A DNA stretch of 64,000 bases, from assembly GCA_014728115.1 (NCBI GenBank), contig WJME01000336.1, forward strand, positions 1 through 64,000, in the 5' to 3' direction. Position 1 is the first letter of the stretch. Each line of letters starts with the position of its first letter. The stretch is from Candidatus Zhuqueibacterota bacterium (GTDB lineage Bacteria; Zhuqueibacterota; Zhuqueibacteria; Residuimicrobiales; Oceaniaggregativiventaceae). The translations under genes were made by a program, and so were the position numbers. The notes beneath the pieces are model-generated. The model made no database searches. It had not been told where the DNA came from and was given only the letters and a program-made list of their open reading frames with translations. Positions 39,926-51,521 of this stretch are shown here, one piece after another.

Positions 39926-40164
39926 TTTTCTCCTCCTTCACTAATGCCCCTGGGTTATGCCGTTCTTTCGTTCTCTTTCAATCTATCACATTCAGCGTTG
40001 GTAAGCAAATCATTTTTACATACTGTTGAATTGTTGAACCGTTAAATTGTTTAAATGAATTGTTCTCTCCATTCTAATCAAGCTCTGCGTATTTGAAAAG
40101 ACTCGTAACATCCAGCACACCAAAGCCTCGAGGCAAAGCACGAGAAGCAGAGTCGAGTACAAAC

Positions 40165-42510
40165 TTAATCACCGATTTCAGTGCTCATCGATGGGGGTGC
40201 AGCCTGGGGATCACTGGCCCATTCTTTGTTCGGAGTAGGTCCCAGTTCGAGTTCCAAAGTCCCTCCGTGCACGAGCTCATCATGATAAAACCAGGCTTTG
40301 TTCAACTCGACACCATTCAGCCGGGCAGACTGAATATAGACAGTAGAATCGGAATTGTTTGAAACATTAATCTCAAACGTTTTGCCCGGATAATAGTCCG
40401 GATCCAATTCGATCACGATACGATCAAAGACCGGACTCGTCAATTCATAGATGGGACGAATATCTGCGCCACCGCGCATCTGAAAGAGTCCCATGGACAT
40501 CAAGGCACTCAATGATCCCATGAGCCCTTGATCTTCATCATCATTATAACCGCTCTCGGGTGTGATGCCTCCAAAGGCGAACTCATTGACGCGACGAATC
40601 CATTCCTGGGTCAACCATGGTGCGCCGGAATAATTGAAAAGATGTCCCACCTGTGTGGCTGGCTGGTTGCCGTAATTGAGATGGTCATCATATTCGCCAT
40701 GGGACGAAACAAACCGGTGTGGTTCTGCCTGCTCGAAGGCAAAGTTTAACTTGTTGTTAAAAACATTGCTGCCCCCCACGAGTTCGATCAATCCTGCCAC
40801 ATCATGCGGCACATACCATGTGGCCTGATAGGCATTGCTCTCGACGAATCCGGTGCGATCGGCGGGATCGAATGGCGTGATCCAGGACCCATCCATCATG
40901 CGTGGCCGCATATAGCCGGATTCTTTGTCATACAAATTCCGGTAATTGCGAGCCCGTTGCATAAACAATTCATAGTCGTCTGCTTTACCCAATGCTTTGG
41001 CCATCTGAGCCAGACACCAGTCGTTATAAGCGTATTCCAGGGTCTGACCGGCACCTGAAACGTGAAAAGCCCTGGCTTTAATCCCCAACGGTATATATCC
41101 CCTTTCGATATAGTATTCTATCCCGCCACCCTCAGAAGACTCGTGTTCATAGCCGGCCTTGGACATGAGACCCCCCGGAAAATGATTTTTTCGCATACCC
41201 TCATACGCTTTGTCGATATCAAAATCCCGTATGCCTTTCATATAATTAGAGACAATAAACGGGGTGGTCTGGGCCGAGGTCATCACAAAAGTATAATTCC
41301 CGCCCGAAGGTCCGCGGGGGATCAACCCGCCATTGTCATAATAGTCGAGAAAGCAGCGTGTAAACTCGCTGGCCACACGCGGATACACCAGGGACCAGAG
41401 CGTGTTCAAGGTCCACTGTGCGCCCCAGAATGAATCAGAGTTATAGTGGTGATATTCAGGATTGCCCCACTCGTCCAGAGGAATCTGGCGAGTCACGGGC
41501 TCGTCACCGGTCATGTCACAATACATACCATTGACATCGCTGACGATTCGTCGTCCCAGTATCGAATGCCAAAGATCGGTATAGAATTTGATTTTTTGTG
41601 CCTCGGTTCCGCCCTCGACCCTGACCTTGCTCAGCCATTCATTCCAGATGCGGCGCGAATCCTGGCGCACCCGATCGAAATTCCAGTGCGGACATTCGGT
41701 TTGCAAATTTCGCCGGGCCTGGTCGATGCTGACATAGGAAATCGCAACCTTGATTTGCAGAACCCGGTCTCTTGAAGAATCGAACGTGAGCCATACGCCA
41801 ATGTCATCGCCCTGGATATCTGTTTCATACATAAGGGTCTTTGAGCCGTCCCAGCAGCGAAATCCCAGCATCGGTTTGTCAAAAAATGCCACAAAATAGA
41901 TCCGCGTATCTTTGGGCCGGCGGCGTGTTCCTTTGGCTGTCACATACCCTTCGATTTCGCGGTTATTGACCTGACGGGACAGACAATCCACCATGTCAGA
42001 GGGACCCAGCTCTGCACCCAGGTTAAACAGCACATGCAAAGGAATGTCGTCCTCGGTCGTGTAGCGATGAAATCCGACCCGGGTAGTAGAGGTCAGCTCG
42101 GCAGTGATTTTGTGATCCTTGAGATAGACTTTGTGATATCCCGGTGCGACCACTTCATCCGCATGATCGAAATTGGACCCGTATAAGGCAGAGCCCACTG
42201 TGGGATCGAATTCACCTGTCACCGGCATCACCGGAATACCCGAGAGTTGCCAGGCATGAATGTGGCTGAAACTGTGAATAAAGGTTTCATTGTAACGGTA
42301 TCCCGAATTCCAGGCGCCGTCGAGCTGGGTATCCGGACTCAGATTGATCATGCCAAACGGCCGGCAGGCTGATGAGAAAAAGAACCACCGTGAATTGGCG
42401 GAATCGATCCAGGGATCCACATAATCCACAGGCTCTTTGAGGGATTGGGCTCCCCCATGTGAGATCCCCAAAACTAAAAAAACTATCCATCCCCATTTAT
42501 TTTTCTTCAT
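40165..42510 (-). CDS. GH92-family glycoside hydrolase (alpha-mannosidase type)
   Basis: VDPWIDSANSRWFFFSSACRPFGMINLSPDTQ, FIHSFSHIHAWQLSGIPVMP, YTFVMTSAQTTPFIVSNYM, GNQPATQVGHLFNYSGAPWLTQEWIRRV, GYNDDEDQGLMGSLSALMSMGLFQM. Confidence 0.92.
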   Translation of the reverse strand: MKKNKWGWIVFLVLGISHGGAQSLKEPVDYVDPWIDSANSRWFFFSSACRPFGMINLSPDTQLDGAWNSGYRYNETFIHSFSHIHAWQLSGIPVMPVTGEFDPTVGSALYGSNFDHADEVVAPGYHKVYLKDHKITAELTSTTRVGFHRYTTEDDIPLHVLFNLGAELGPSDMVDCLSRQVNNREIEGYVTAKGTRRRPKDTRIYFVAFFDKPMLGFRCWDGSKTLMYETDIQGDDIGVWLTFDSSRDRVLQIKVAISYVSIDQARRNLQTECPHWNFDRVRQDSRRIWNEWLSKVRVEGGTEAQKIKFYTDLWHSILGRRIVSDVNGMYCDMTGDEPVTRQIPLDEWGNPEYHHYNSDSFWGAQWTLNTLWSLVYPRVASEFTRCFLDYYDNGGLIPRGPSGGNYTFVMTSAQTTPFIVSNYMKGIRDFDIDKAYEGMRKNHFPGGLMSKAGYEHESSEGGGIEYYIERGYIPLGIKARAFHVSGAGQTLEYAYNDWCLAQMAKALGKADDYELFMQRARNYRNLYDKESGYMRPRMMDGSWITPFDPADRTGFVESNAYQATWYVPHDVAGLIELVGGSNVFNNKLNFAFEQAEPHRFVSSHGEYDDHLNYGNQPATQVGHLFNYSGAPWLTQEWIRRVNEFAFGGITPESGYNDDEDQGLMGSLSALMSMGLFQMRGGADIRPIYELTSPVFDRIVIELDPDYYPGKTFEINVSNNSDSTVYIQSARLNGVELNKAWFYHDELVHGGTLELELGPTPNKEWASDPQAAPPSMSTEIGD

Positions 42511-42523
42511 ATCAGGTTCCTGT

Positions 42524-44314
42524 CTATTCTGTAATATCCAGCCAAATTCTCGACCGTGCGCCGATGGTCATCTCTATACCGGATTCGTTGATCGGAAAGT
42601 TTCTGGATGATAACCGATCGACCGCCTTTTTCATGGTTTCGTGCATAAAACGAACGATAACCGGCTCGTTTTGATAATTCTGGATAAACCATTGTCCGGT
42701 CCCCATGGGTTGGCACGTGACCCAGGCCGGGGCTTGCAAGGTATAATCCTGAGAGACAAGGAACTCTGCCCGGAGACGGTTGACCACAGGATCGGGAAGA
42801 TCCAAGAGTCCCAGGGGTTTGGGGGAAAGCAAGACCTCTCCCACGGCATCGAAATCTTTTTGTGAGAACGTATGGGTATTCATCACCAGCACGTTGTTCA
42901 ATTTTGTCAGAAAAGGAATGGGTGTATTTTGATATTGCACCCGGATCAAGGGTTTTGCACCGAGGAGACGTACCCTTGCCTCACAATCCACTGGCTGGTC
43001 CAGAGAAAAAACTTGATCATCCAGCAAAATCCGGCTCGCTGCAAATGGCTCACCGTCGAGGAACCGCACACCTGCGATTTGTTCCAGTTGTGTTTGCCAA
43101 TCAGCGGGTGCGTGTTTGAGAAAACCCGCCGTCAGGATAACGGTCTTTTTCTGTGCGACGGCATCTTTGAGAATTGACATGATTTCAGGATCGGCCGTGG
43201 CCTGTGTGGGTAAGAAAAGCAATGGTGTGTTGAGATCCGGATCGGAAACCGGGACCAGAGGAATCCCCAGCATTCCCAAAAAATCCATGATATAGAGATC
43301 TCCGCCGGCATCGCTATTGGCCGGTTTATAGGCAGAGATCCCGGTTACCGGATGCTCGCTGATAGCCCGGTGCAGATTAACAAGTCCCGGCCATTCGCGG
43401 CGCAGGCGATGATGAGCCGGGTGGCCCTGAACCAGGTTGTTGAAATTGAAAATCATCAGTTCCGGGGCACCGGCCAGCACGCTCTGATAGGCCTGATCCA
43501 TAAAATCATCGGCATCCGTATCCCCGTGGTCGAACCATGCGCCGGCCATCTTGTCGCCGCTCATGCTGGCAATCCAGCGATAGTTCACAAAGCTTTCATA
43601 GGAAGGTACAAATCCGAATCGCTGCGTACGTGCGCCACGGCTTTCAGTACCTACCCATACAGAGTCGAATTTGGCTGACATGCGCGGCACGTCATATCCG
43701 AACAAATGAAATCGGTCATACCACTGCGGGTATTTGATGATCATGGTCATGTCATCATTCACAGGATCTAAAAAAATCGTATCACATAATCGTGTCAACA
43801 GATCGCGGCGGTATTCGGACCATAATCGCTCTCCTCTGGCCTGTTTTGAAAGATCACTGGTATCAGCCGTGCACAGAAAATCATCCACAATGAATGTATC
43901 GAAAACCCTGGCTTGTTCGGACATGATCTGCCTGAGATCCTGTTGGGTTTCGGGATGCTGCCAGTTGAACCAGTGCAACTTGCCTTCCTGTGGCACCCCT
44001 GTATCTCCACCGGGTACCGTAGCGATACCCCCGGCGACCCCGAATCCGGCCACCTCAAAACGATCCCGGACACTCTTTAGCGTGGGCACCGGCACGACAC
44101 GTCCTGACCGGTAGACCTCGAAAAATACGCGATCCACATTCAGCGAATTCAACAGGTTGATGGCTGCTTCCTGATCCGCGGGCGTAGAGAGATACCGGTC
44201 GATCGAATGGGCTGTGACATAGACTGCGAGGCGCAACTCTCCGGCACGCGTGCTCACCGCTAAAACCAGAGTTCCTGTCAGGACCAGAAACAATCTGTGC
44301 ATGTGTTTCAACAT
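42524..44314 (-). CDS. secreted hypothetical protein, putative TIM-barrel glycosidase-like N-terminal half
   Basis: Signal peptide; ELRLAVYVTAHSIDRYL...LNVDRVFFEVYRSGRVVP...FDTFIVDDFLC; no confident family. Confidence 0.6.
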   Translation of the reverse strand: MLKHMHRLFLVLTGTLVLAVSTRAGELRLAVYVTAHSIDRYLSTPADQEAAINLLNSLNVDRVFFEVYRSGRVVPVPTLKSVRDRFEVAGFGVAGGIATVPGGDTGVPQEGKLHWFNWQHPETQQDLRQIMSEQARVFDTFIVDDFLCTADTSDLSKQARGERLWSEYRRDLLTRLCDTIFLDPVNDDMTMIIKYPQWYDRFHLFGYDVPRMSAKFDSVWVGTESRGARTQRFGFVPSYESFVNYRWIASMSGDKMAGAWFDHGDTDADDFMDQAYQSVLAGAPELMIFNFNNLVQGHPAHHRLRREWPGLVNLHRAISEHPVTGISAYKPANSDAGGDLYIMDFLGMLGIPLVPVSDPDLNTPLLFLPTQATADPEIMSILKDAVAQKKTVILTAGFLKHAPADWQTQLEQIAGVRFLDGEPFAASRILLDDQVFSLDQPVDCEARVRLLGAKPLIRVQYQNTPIPFLTKLNNVLVMNTHTFSQKDFDAVGEVLLSPKPLGLLDLPDPVVNRLRAEFLVSQDYTLQAPAWVTCQPMGTGQWFIQNYQNEPVIVRFMHETMKKAVDRLSSRNFPINESGIEMTIGARSRIWLDITE

Positions 44315-44368
44315 AATGACTCCACATTTATACCACGATCTTTTTCTCAGGCTTGGGCGTTCGAAAAG

Positions 44369-44401
44369 AAGCCTCCTGAAGAACCCGTCTGCAGGAGGCT
44401 T
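44369..44401 (-). terminator. terminator downstream of lemA
   Basis: AAGCCTCCTG...CAGGAGGCTT 10-bp stem followed on the minus strand by CTTTTC. Confidence 0.7.
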
Positions 44402-44425
44402 TTAAAAAAAAAAGTTTATCGACGA

Positions 44426-45040
44426 TCAGTTAAATTCGACACGAGGAGCTTGCTGCGCCTCTTCAGGCGCTTCAAAATAAGGTCTGGTTTCAAAACCAAA
44501 AAATCCGGCAATGATATTGGTCGGAAACTGGCGCAGCGTCTGATTGTACTCCCGCACCACATCATTAAAGCGTCTGCGCTCTACAGCGATACGGTTTTCC
44601 GTTCCTGCCAGCTCGTCCTGCAAGCGCAGGAAATTCTGATTCGCCTTGAGCTCGGGGTACCGTTCTACCACCACCATCAGCCGGGACAGTGCAGATGAGA
44701 GCTGATTTTGCGATTCCAGATACTGGTTCATCAGTTGCGGATTTTCCATGAGCGATTCGGCATTGACCTGAGTTCTGGTGGCATTGGCACGAGCCTGGAT
44801 CACCGCTTCCAGAGTCTCTCTCTCGAACGACGCATATCCCTTTACGGTTTCGACCAGATTGGGAATCAAATCCATACGACGTTGCAAAACATTCTCTACC
44901 TGGGCCCAGGCATTGTTGACGCTTTCGTCCAGGGTCACCATCTTGTTATAGGTATTCTTGAAAGTACTGTAACCGATAATCAACACCAGGACGAGGACAA
45001 TGACGACCCCGATACATCCGAATTTTAAGCCCTTTGACAT
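44426..45040 (-). CDS. lemA: LemA family protein
   Basis: YNKMVTLDESVNNAWAQVENVLQRRMDLIPNLVETVKGYASFERETLEAVIQARANA...RRRFNDVVREYNQTLRQFPTNIIAGFFGFETRPYFEA. Confidence 0.97.
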   Translation of the reverse strand: MSKGLKFGCIGVVIVLVLVLIIGYSTFKNTYNKMVTLDESVNNAWAQVENVLQRRMDLIPNLVETVKGYASFERETLEAVIQARANATRTQVNAESLMENPQLMNQYLESQNQLSSALSRLMVVVERYPELKANQNFLRLQDELAGTENRIAVERRRFNDVVREYNQTLRQFPTNIIAGFFGFETRPYFEAPEEAQQAPRVEFN

Positions 45041-45050
45041 GATTTTCTCC

Positions 45051-45776
45051 TTATAGCTTGTCGACTAGCAAAGCACATTTGCGTATTTCATGTATCAATT
45101 TTTCAGCGAGTTTAACCAGTTCGGTTTCAGAAGGATCCAGAGAACCCTCTCGCAGAGCCAACAAATTTTTGAATACCACCTCATCCAGTTCAAAAACCTG
45201 CGCGGTTTTCGGCAGAACCTGCACTCCCTGGCCGGTGACCTCGATATCCTTAAGGGTCAACAAAGCTGCGAAAATCGAGGTAAACGCCGGGACTGTGGCC
45301 TTTAACAGATTTTTCAGAGCCTGTTTCTTGCCCAGGGTGCCCAGAAACTGTTCGCGCAGATGAAGCAGCTTGCCCTTGATTTGGGCTTCCACCTGTAACC
45401 GCAGATGGTTTCTGTCGATATTCAGATGCCCGAGAGCATCTTTGCCATAGACCACCTTGTAAGCGCTTTTCATGTTCAGAAACTCGATCGGAAAGCTGTC
45501 CAGAGATGATTCGATATACTCTGTGGTCACAAAAAGCGGGGTAGCGACATTGCTTTTACGCCATTTCTTGACCAGCGGAAAGGCAGCACTCAGGTTTTGA
45601 ATCCCTTCAAGAGTGAGCACGAGCATGAAATTGATATCGGACTTTTTGCGGATATAGTCCCCCCTGGCTCCGCTGCCATAGAGGATAATGGATTCCAGCT
45701 GATCCCCATAAAGAGAAAGAAAATCCGATTTGAATTCATCAAAAATATCTTCCGGCCTGTTTGGAATTTTAGCCAT
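45051..45776 (-). CDS. nucleotidyltransferase-fold protein with degenerate metal motif
   Basis: LESIILYGSGARGDYIRKKSDINFMLVL; GGAG RBS upstream of ATG at 45776. Confidence 0.75.
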   Translation of the reverse strand: MAKIPNRPEDIFDEFKSDFLSLYGDQLESIILYGSGARGDYIRKKSDINFMLVLTLEGIQNLSAAFPLVKKWRKSNVATPLFVTTEYIESSLDSFPIEFLNMKSAYKVVYGKDALGHLNIDRNHLRLQVEAQIKGKLLHLREQFLGTLGKKQALKNLLKATVPAFTSIFAALLTLKDIEVTGQGVQVLPKTAQVFELDEVVFKNLLALREGSLDPSETELVKLAEKLIHEIRKCALLVDKL

Positions 45777-46053
45777 AATATTCTCCAATGTCAGTTAGCA
45801 GCCCAAAAATTTCTCATACGAGTCGGTAGGACGCCAAGGATTAAAGGTAAAATTTATAACAAATTGTTTATTCATAGATTTATCCAACCCATTACATATA
45901 ACCAAAGTTAAAGGAGCAGTAGAATAGAACTATTTTTTTCTTTGCGGCCTGGCGTCTGTGCGAAAGAACAAACTCTGCATTTATCTGTTTCCTTTGGGAT
46001 CTCTAAAATTCCGGATTCGACCGATCCCTTAAATTCGATCCTTGACACAAATT

Positions 46054-46833
46054 CTAATATCCGCCGCTGGCGCCGCCACCGCCGGACATGCCGCCGCCGA
46101 ATCCTCCGAACCCGCCGCCACCGCCGAACCCGCCACCAAAGCCACCGGAACCGAATCCTCCTCCAAAGCCGGAATGACCACGGTTTCCACCGCCCAGGGC
46201 ACTAAAAATCAGGAAAGGAAAGATCCCCCGCCGGCCAAAAACAAGAAAAAACAAAATAATAGCAATGATCGAACACAAACCGCCAAAAGGAGAATCATCT
46301 CCTTGCGATCGGGATTCGCGTCGTACTCGTGCGGGAATCTCACCGGAAAGCTCTACTCCGGCATCCTGCGCCACCATGGCTGCGATGGTCTGAGACGCTT
46401 GCAAAAATCCCTGACCGAAATTACCTTGCCTTAAATACGGAGCCATATCCTGCCGAATGATATCTCCGGCCCGGGCATCGTTGATCAGGTATTCCAATCC
46501 GTATCCCACCTCGATGCGGATCTTGCGAATACCCGTGACGTTGAGAATCAGGACTCCCCGGTCCTCTCCTCTGAGGCCGATCCCCCAGGTCTCATAAAGA
46601 CGTACCGCATAATCCTCGAATGCATCATCCGGAACCGACTCGATCGTAACGATGACCAGTGCGCTGTTTGTCTTTTCCCACAACTCGGTGGCCAGCTGCT
46701 CTATTTGCTTTTCGTAATTGGCAGGAATGACATTGGCAAAATCATTCACAGCACCCTGATGTTGCGGAAAATCCTGGGCAAACAGGGCATGAGCACTGAA
46801 AAATAATCCGATGAATAAAATCCACTTTTTCAT
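46054..46833 (-). CDS. TPM domain (YgcG-like) protein with Gly-rich C-terminus
   Basis: VNDFANVIPANYEKQIEQLATELWEKTNSALVIVTIESV..., GIRKIRIEVGYGLEYLINDARAGDII, C-terminal GGGFGSGGFGGGFGGGGGFGGFGGGMSGGGGASG. Confidence 0.93.
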   Translation of the reverse strand: MKKWILFIGLFFSAHALFAQDFPQHQGAVNDFANVIPANYEKQIEQLATELWEKTNSALVIVTIESVPDDAFEDYAVRLYETWGIGLRGEDRGVLILNVTGIRKIRIEVGYGLEYLINDARAGDIIRQDMAPYLRQGNFGQGFLQASQTIAAMVAQDAGVELSGEIPARVRRESRSQGDDSPFGGLCSIIAIILFFLVFGRRGIFPFLIFSALGGGNRGHSGFGGGFGSGGFGGGFGGGGGFGGFGGGMSGGGGASGGY

Positions 46834-46919
46834 ATCTTGTCGCCTTGTTTCGCGTGATTGTCAAGTCATAAATTACGGCGAAAGTTTGGGAAAATCAAGC
46901 ACCGGTTTAAAAGATGCAA

Positions 46920-46954
46920 AAAAAAAAGGCAGCCATGTAGCGTAGGGCTGCCTT
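46920..46954 (-). terminator. Rho-independent terminator of the sdh/frd operon
   Basis: AAGGCAGCC...GGCTGCCTT stem followed on the minus strand by TTTTTTT. Confidence 0.85.
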
Positions 46955-47000
46955 GAAAAACATTCAAGCGCTCGAGGATAATTCCCATTGATTTGCATCG

Positions 47001-47753
47001 TTAATAAGGAATAGCTTTAAAGGCCTCGCGTCGCATGATCGCAATACTGCGGATCGAGATAGATTTTGGACATACGGCCTCACATTCCGCATGATTGGAG
47101 CAATTGCCAAAGCTGGAGGCGTCCATGGCACCGACCATTTGCTGCACGCGTTTGGCCCGCTCCGGATGTCCCTGAGGCAAGAGAGCAAACTGGGCGATCT
47201 TGGCAGCTCCGAACAGCGCAGCCGAGGCATTGGGACAAGCAGCGATACAGGCGCCGCAGCCAATGCAGGTGGCATAATCAAAGGCCTCCTCAGCTGTTTC
47301 TGTGGCAATGGGGATATTGTTGGCATCCGGTGCACTGCCGGTATTGACCGACACATAGCCTCCGGCACGAATGATCGTATCCATGGCCTCGCGATCCACA
47401 ACCAGATCTTTGATGATCTTGAATGCCTTGGCGCGAAAAGGCTCGATCACCATCTCGTCACCGTCCTTATAGTGCCGCATGTGCAACTGGCAGGTGGCGG
47501 TGCGTTTTTCCGGCCCATGTGCGGTACCATCGATGACCACACCACAGGATCCACATATCCCTTCCCGGCAATCGCTGTCAATAGCCACCGGGTCTCTGCC
47601 TTCTTTTTGCAATCCTTCGTTCAGCACATCGATCATCTCCAGAAATGACATATGCGGAGAGACGTCAGGCACCTCATAGGATTCCAGACGGCCTTTGTGC
47701 CCGGCATCCTGCTGGCGCCATATCTTTAATTTTATTTTCATATTCTCACTCAT
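47001..47753 (-). CDS. sdhB: succinate dehydrogenase/fumarate reductase iron-sulfur subunit
   Basis: DSDCREGICGSCGVVIDGTAHGP, ATCIGCGACIAACPNASAALF, CEAVCPKSI; preferred start MSENMKIKLKIW at 47753. Confidence 0.95.
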   Translation of the reverse strand: MSENMKIKLKIWRQQDAGHKGRLESYEVPDVSPHMSFLEMIDVLNEGLQKEGRDPVAIDSDCREGICGSCGVVIDGTAHGPEKRTATCQLHMRHYKDGDEMVIEPFRAKAFKIIKDLVVDREAMDTIIRAGGYVSVNTGSAPDANNIPIATETAEEAFDYATCIGCGACIAACPNASAALFGAAKIAQFALLPQGHPERAKRVQQMVGAMDASSFGNCSNHAECEAVCPKSISIRSIAIMRREAFKAIPY

Positions 47754-47763
47754 AGACAACTCC

Positions 47764-49677
<1,914 letters not shown>

Positions 49678-49678
49678 A

Positions 49679-50368
49679 TCAACCTCCGAAATATAATATC
49701 ACAGGAATCGACACATACCCGGCCGCGATCACCACAGCCAGAACGATACCGGCGCTATAAATGACCGGCGTCAAACGCGGATGATGCACACCCAGCGTCT
49801 GAAAGGCACTCCAAAAACCGTGTCGCAGGTGAAAAAAGACCCAGATCAATCCGACGATATAAGCCAGCGAAATCCACGGATTCTGGAAACTGGTCATGAC
49901 CAGGGTGGAAAAGGCCCGAATAGGCTCACCGTCCACCATGACCGTATACTCTTTACCGCCAAAGATCGCATATTTGAAATGCAAAACATGCAACACCACA
50001 AACACCAGAATGACGAGTCCGGAATAAATCATGGTCTTGGAGGAAAAATTCTTTTTACTGGGCGAACCGGCATCCCTGACCCTCTCGTAACGATCAGGCC
50101 GGGCACTGCGGTTTTGTAATGTGATGACCACAGCAAGATAGATATGAACCAGAAAGACCAGAGCCAGAGCAATCTCTATTGCGATCAGCAACGGTCCAAG
50201 CGAGAGCAGGGTATGTGCATACACATCCAGTGCTTGCGGATTGTCGCCAAGGATTAAAAGGTTGGCCGACAAATGCATGATCAGATAACCCAGCAATCCG
50301 AGACCAAAAAGCGCCAGCACCATTTTCCGCCCCACTGAGGACCGAAAATAAACGAGTCGTTGAGTCAT
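49679..50368 (-). CDS. sdhC: succinate dehydrogenase cytochrome b subunit (type B)
   Basis: [66 protein letters not shown]. Confidence 0.92.
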   Translation of the reverse strand: MTQRLVYFRSSVGRKMVLALFGLGLLGYLIMHLSANLLILGDNPQALDVYAHTLLSLGPLLIAIEIALALVFLVHIYLAVVITLQNRSARPDRYERVRDAGSPSKKNFSSKTMIYSGLVILVFVVLHVLHFKYAIFGGKEYTVMVDGEPIRAFSTLVMTSFQNPWISLAYIVGLIWVFFHLRHGFWSAFQTLGVHHPRLTPVIYSAGIVLAVVIAAGYVSIPVILYFGG

Positions 50369-50529
50369 AATTGCCTCTTGAAATGATTGATGTGGAAGGG
50401 ATCAAGTGTTGAGGTTTTTCTATAATACGCATTAATCGAAACAGGATCAAGGAGGAATTGGATCGCATATCGATATTACGATAAATTGCGTCAATGGGCT
50501 TTGGGATTTGAGAGGGAGTGAGGGGAGGT

Positions 50530-51366
50530 TTATTTTTCCAGTTGAAGGACGATGGCCCAATAGAGTTTTGACAAGACAGGGAAATGGTTGACAAGCCAAA
50601 CATCCATTTTGTCAAGTGTGGTTTCGAATCTTTTTATTCCAGGGAACCGGGTGAGTTTTCTCAGAAAGAGAAAATATTCCATGTGCAGGATACTGAAATT
50701 TTCCGCAAATCCCTGGATATCTCTGTCTGTGAGCTGGGATCCGCCCGGGGATTCATAGCATCTTGTCGGGATCAGACTGCGTATGTGAATCAACCCCTTG
50801 TACGGAATTCGGGGTTCGAGAAATAGGGCTTTTCCGCCAGGCTTTAAAACCCGGGAGATCTCTTTGCTTGCGAGGTCGAGGTTCAGGTGGTGCAGGATGC
50901 CCATACCCACGACATAATCAAAGGTCTGGTCAGGAAATTCGAGATTCTGTGCCGACATGAGCCGGGCCTGTATAAGGTGCTGCACCTGATTGAACCCGGC
51001 ATTTTTTTGGGTGAGCTCGATCATTTTGGGCGAGATATCGATGCTATCGAGCCTGGCACCTCTTTTGGCGAGATTTACCGAACTGAATCCATACCCGCAT
51101 CCGATGTCGAGAATCCGCTTGCCTTTGACCCGTTCCAGTCGAGAATAAAAAAATCTATGGCTGAGGGGCATGGGCTCATCCGGATCATAACGGAAAATAT
51201 CGCTTTCGAAATCCCGCAGATATTTCTCAGCTTCAGTATCATAAAACTCTCTCTCGAGCCGGTCCTTGAGCTCTAGATTTTCCGATCGTTTCAACGGATT
51301 GTCATACGACGCCCGAATGCGCCTGCCATTCTCGCAATATGCTCTGATTCGCCTGCCGAGATTCAT
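50530..51366 (-). CDS. class I SAM-dependent methyltransferase
   Basis: KRILDIGCGYGFSSVNLAKRGARLDSIDISPKMI, FDYVVGMGILHHLNLDLASKEISRVLKPGGKALFLEP; the N-terminus contains a short duplicated segment and the true start may be internal. Confidence 0.88.
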   Translation of the reverse strand: MNLGRRIRAYCENGRRIRASYDNPLKRSENLELKDRLEREFYDTEAEKYLRDFESDIFRYDPDEPMPLSHRFFYSRLERVKGKRILDIGCGYGFSSVNLAKRGARLDSIDISPKMIELTQKNAGFNQVQHLIQARLMSAQNLEFPDQTFDYVVGMGILHHLNLDLASKEISRVLKPGGKALFLEPRIPYKGLIHIRSLIPTRCYESPGGSQLTDRDIQGFAENFSILHMEYFLFLRKLTRFPGIKRFETTLDKMDVWLVNHFPVLSKLYWAIVLQLEK

Positions 51367-51521
51367 TATTCTCCTCGAGTTCTACCACGCCAGTGTCCGA
51401 TTTTTTATTGACCACCATGGGAAACAAAGGGACAGAAAGATATAAACTCCTTTATCACATGGTCTCCTGTTCCCTCCGTCACTTTGTCTCTTCGTCTCTT
51501 CCTCACTCACTCCTTCACATA

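Noticed and set aside
50530-51366. Duplicated GRRIRAYCENGRRIRASYDN at the N-terminus of the methyltransferase
   Set aside because: Short imperfect duplication, possibly upstream of the true start codon; not worth a separate finding.
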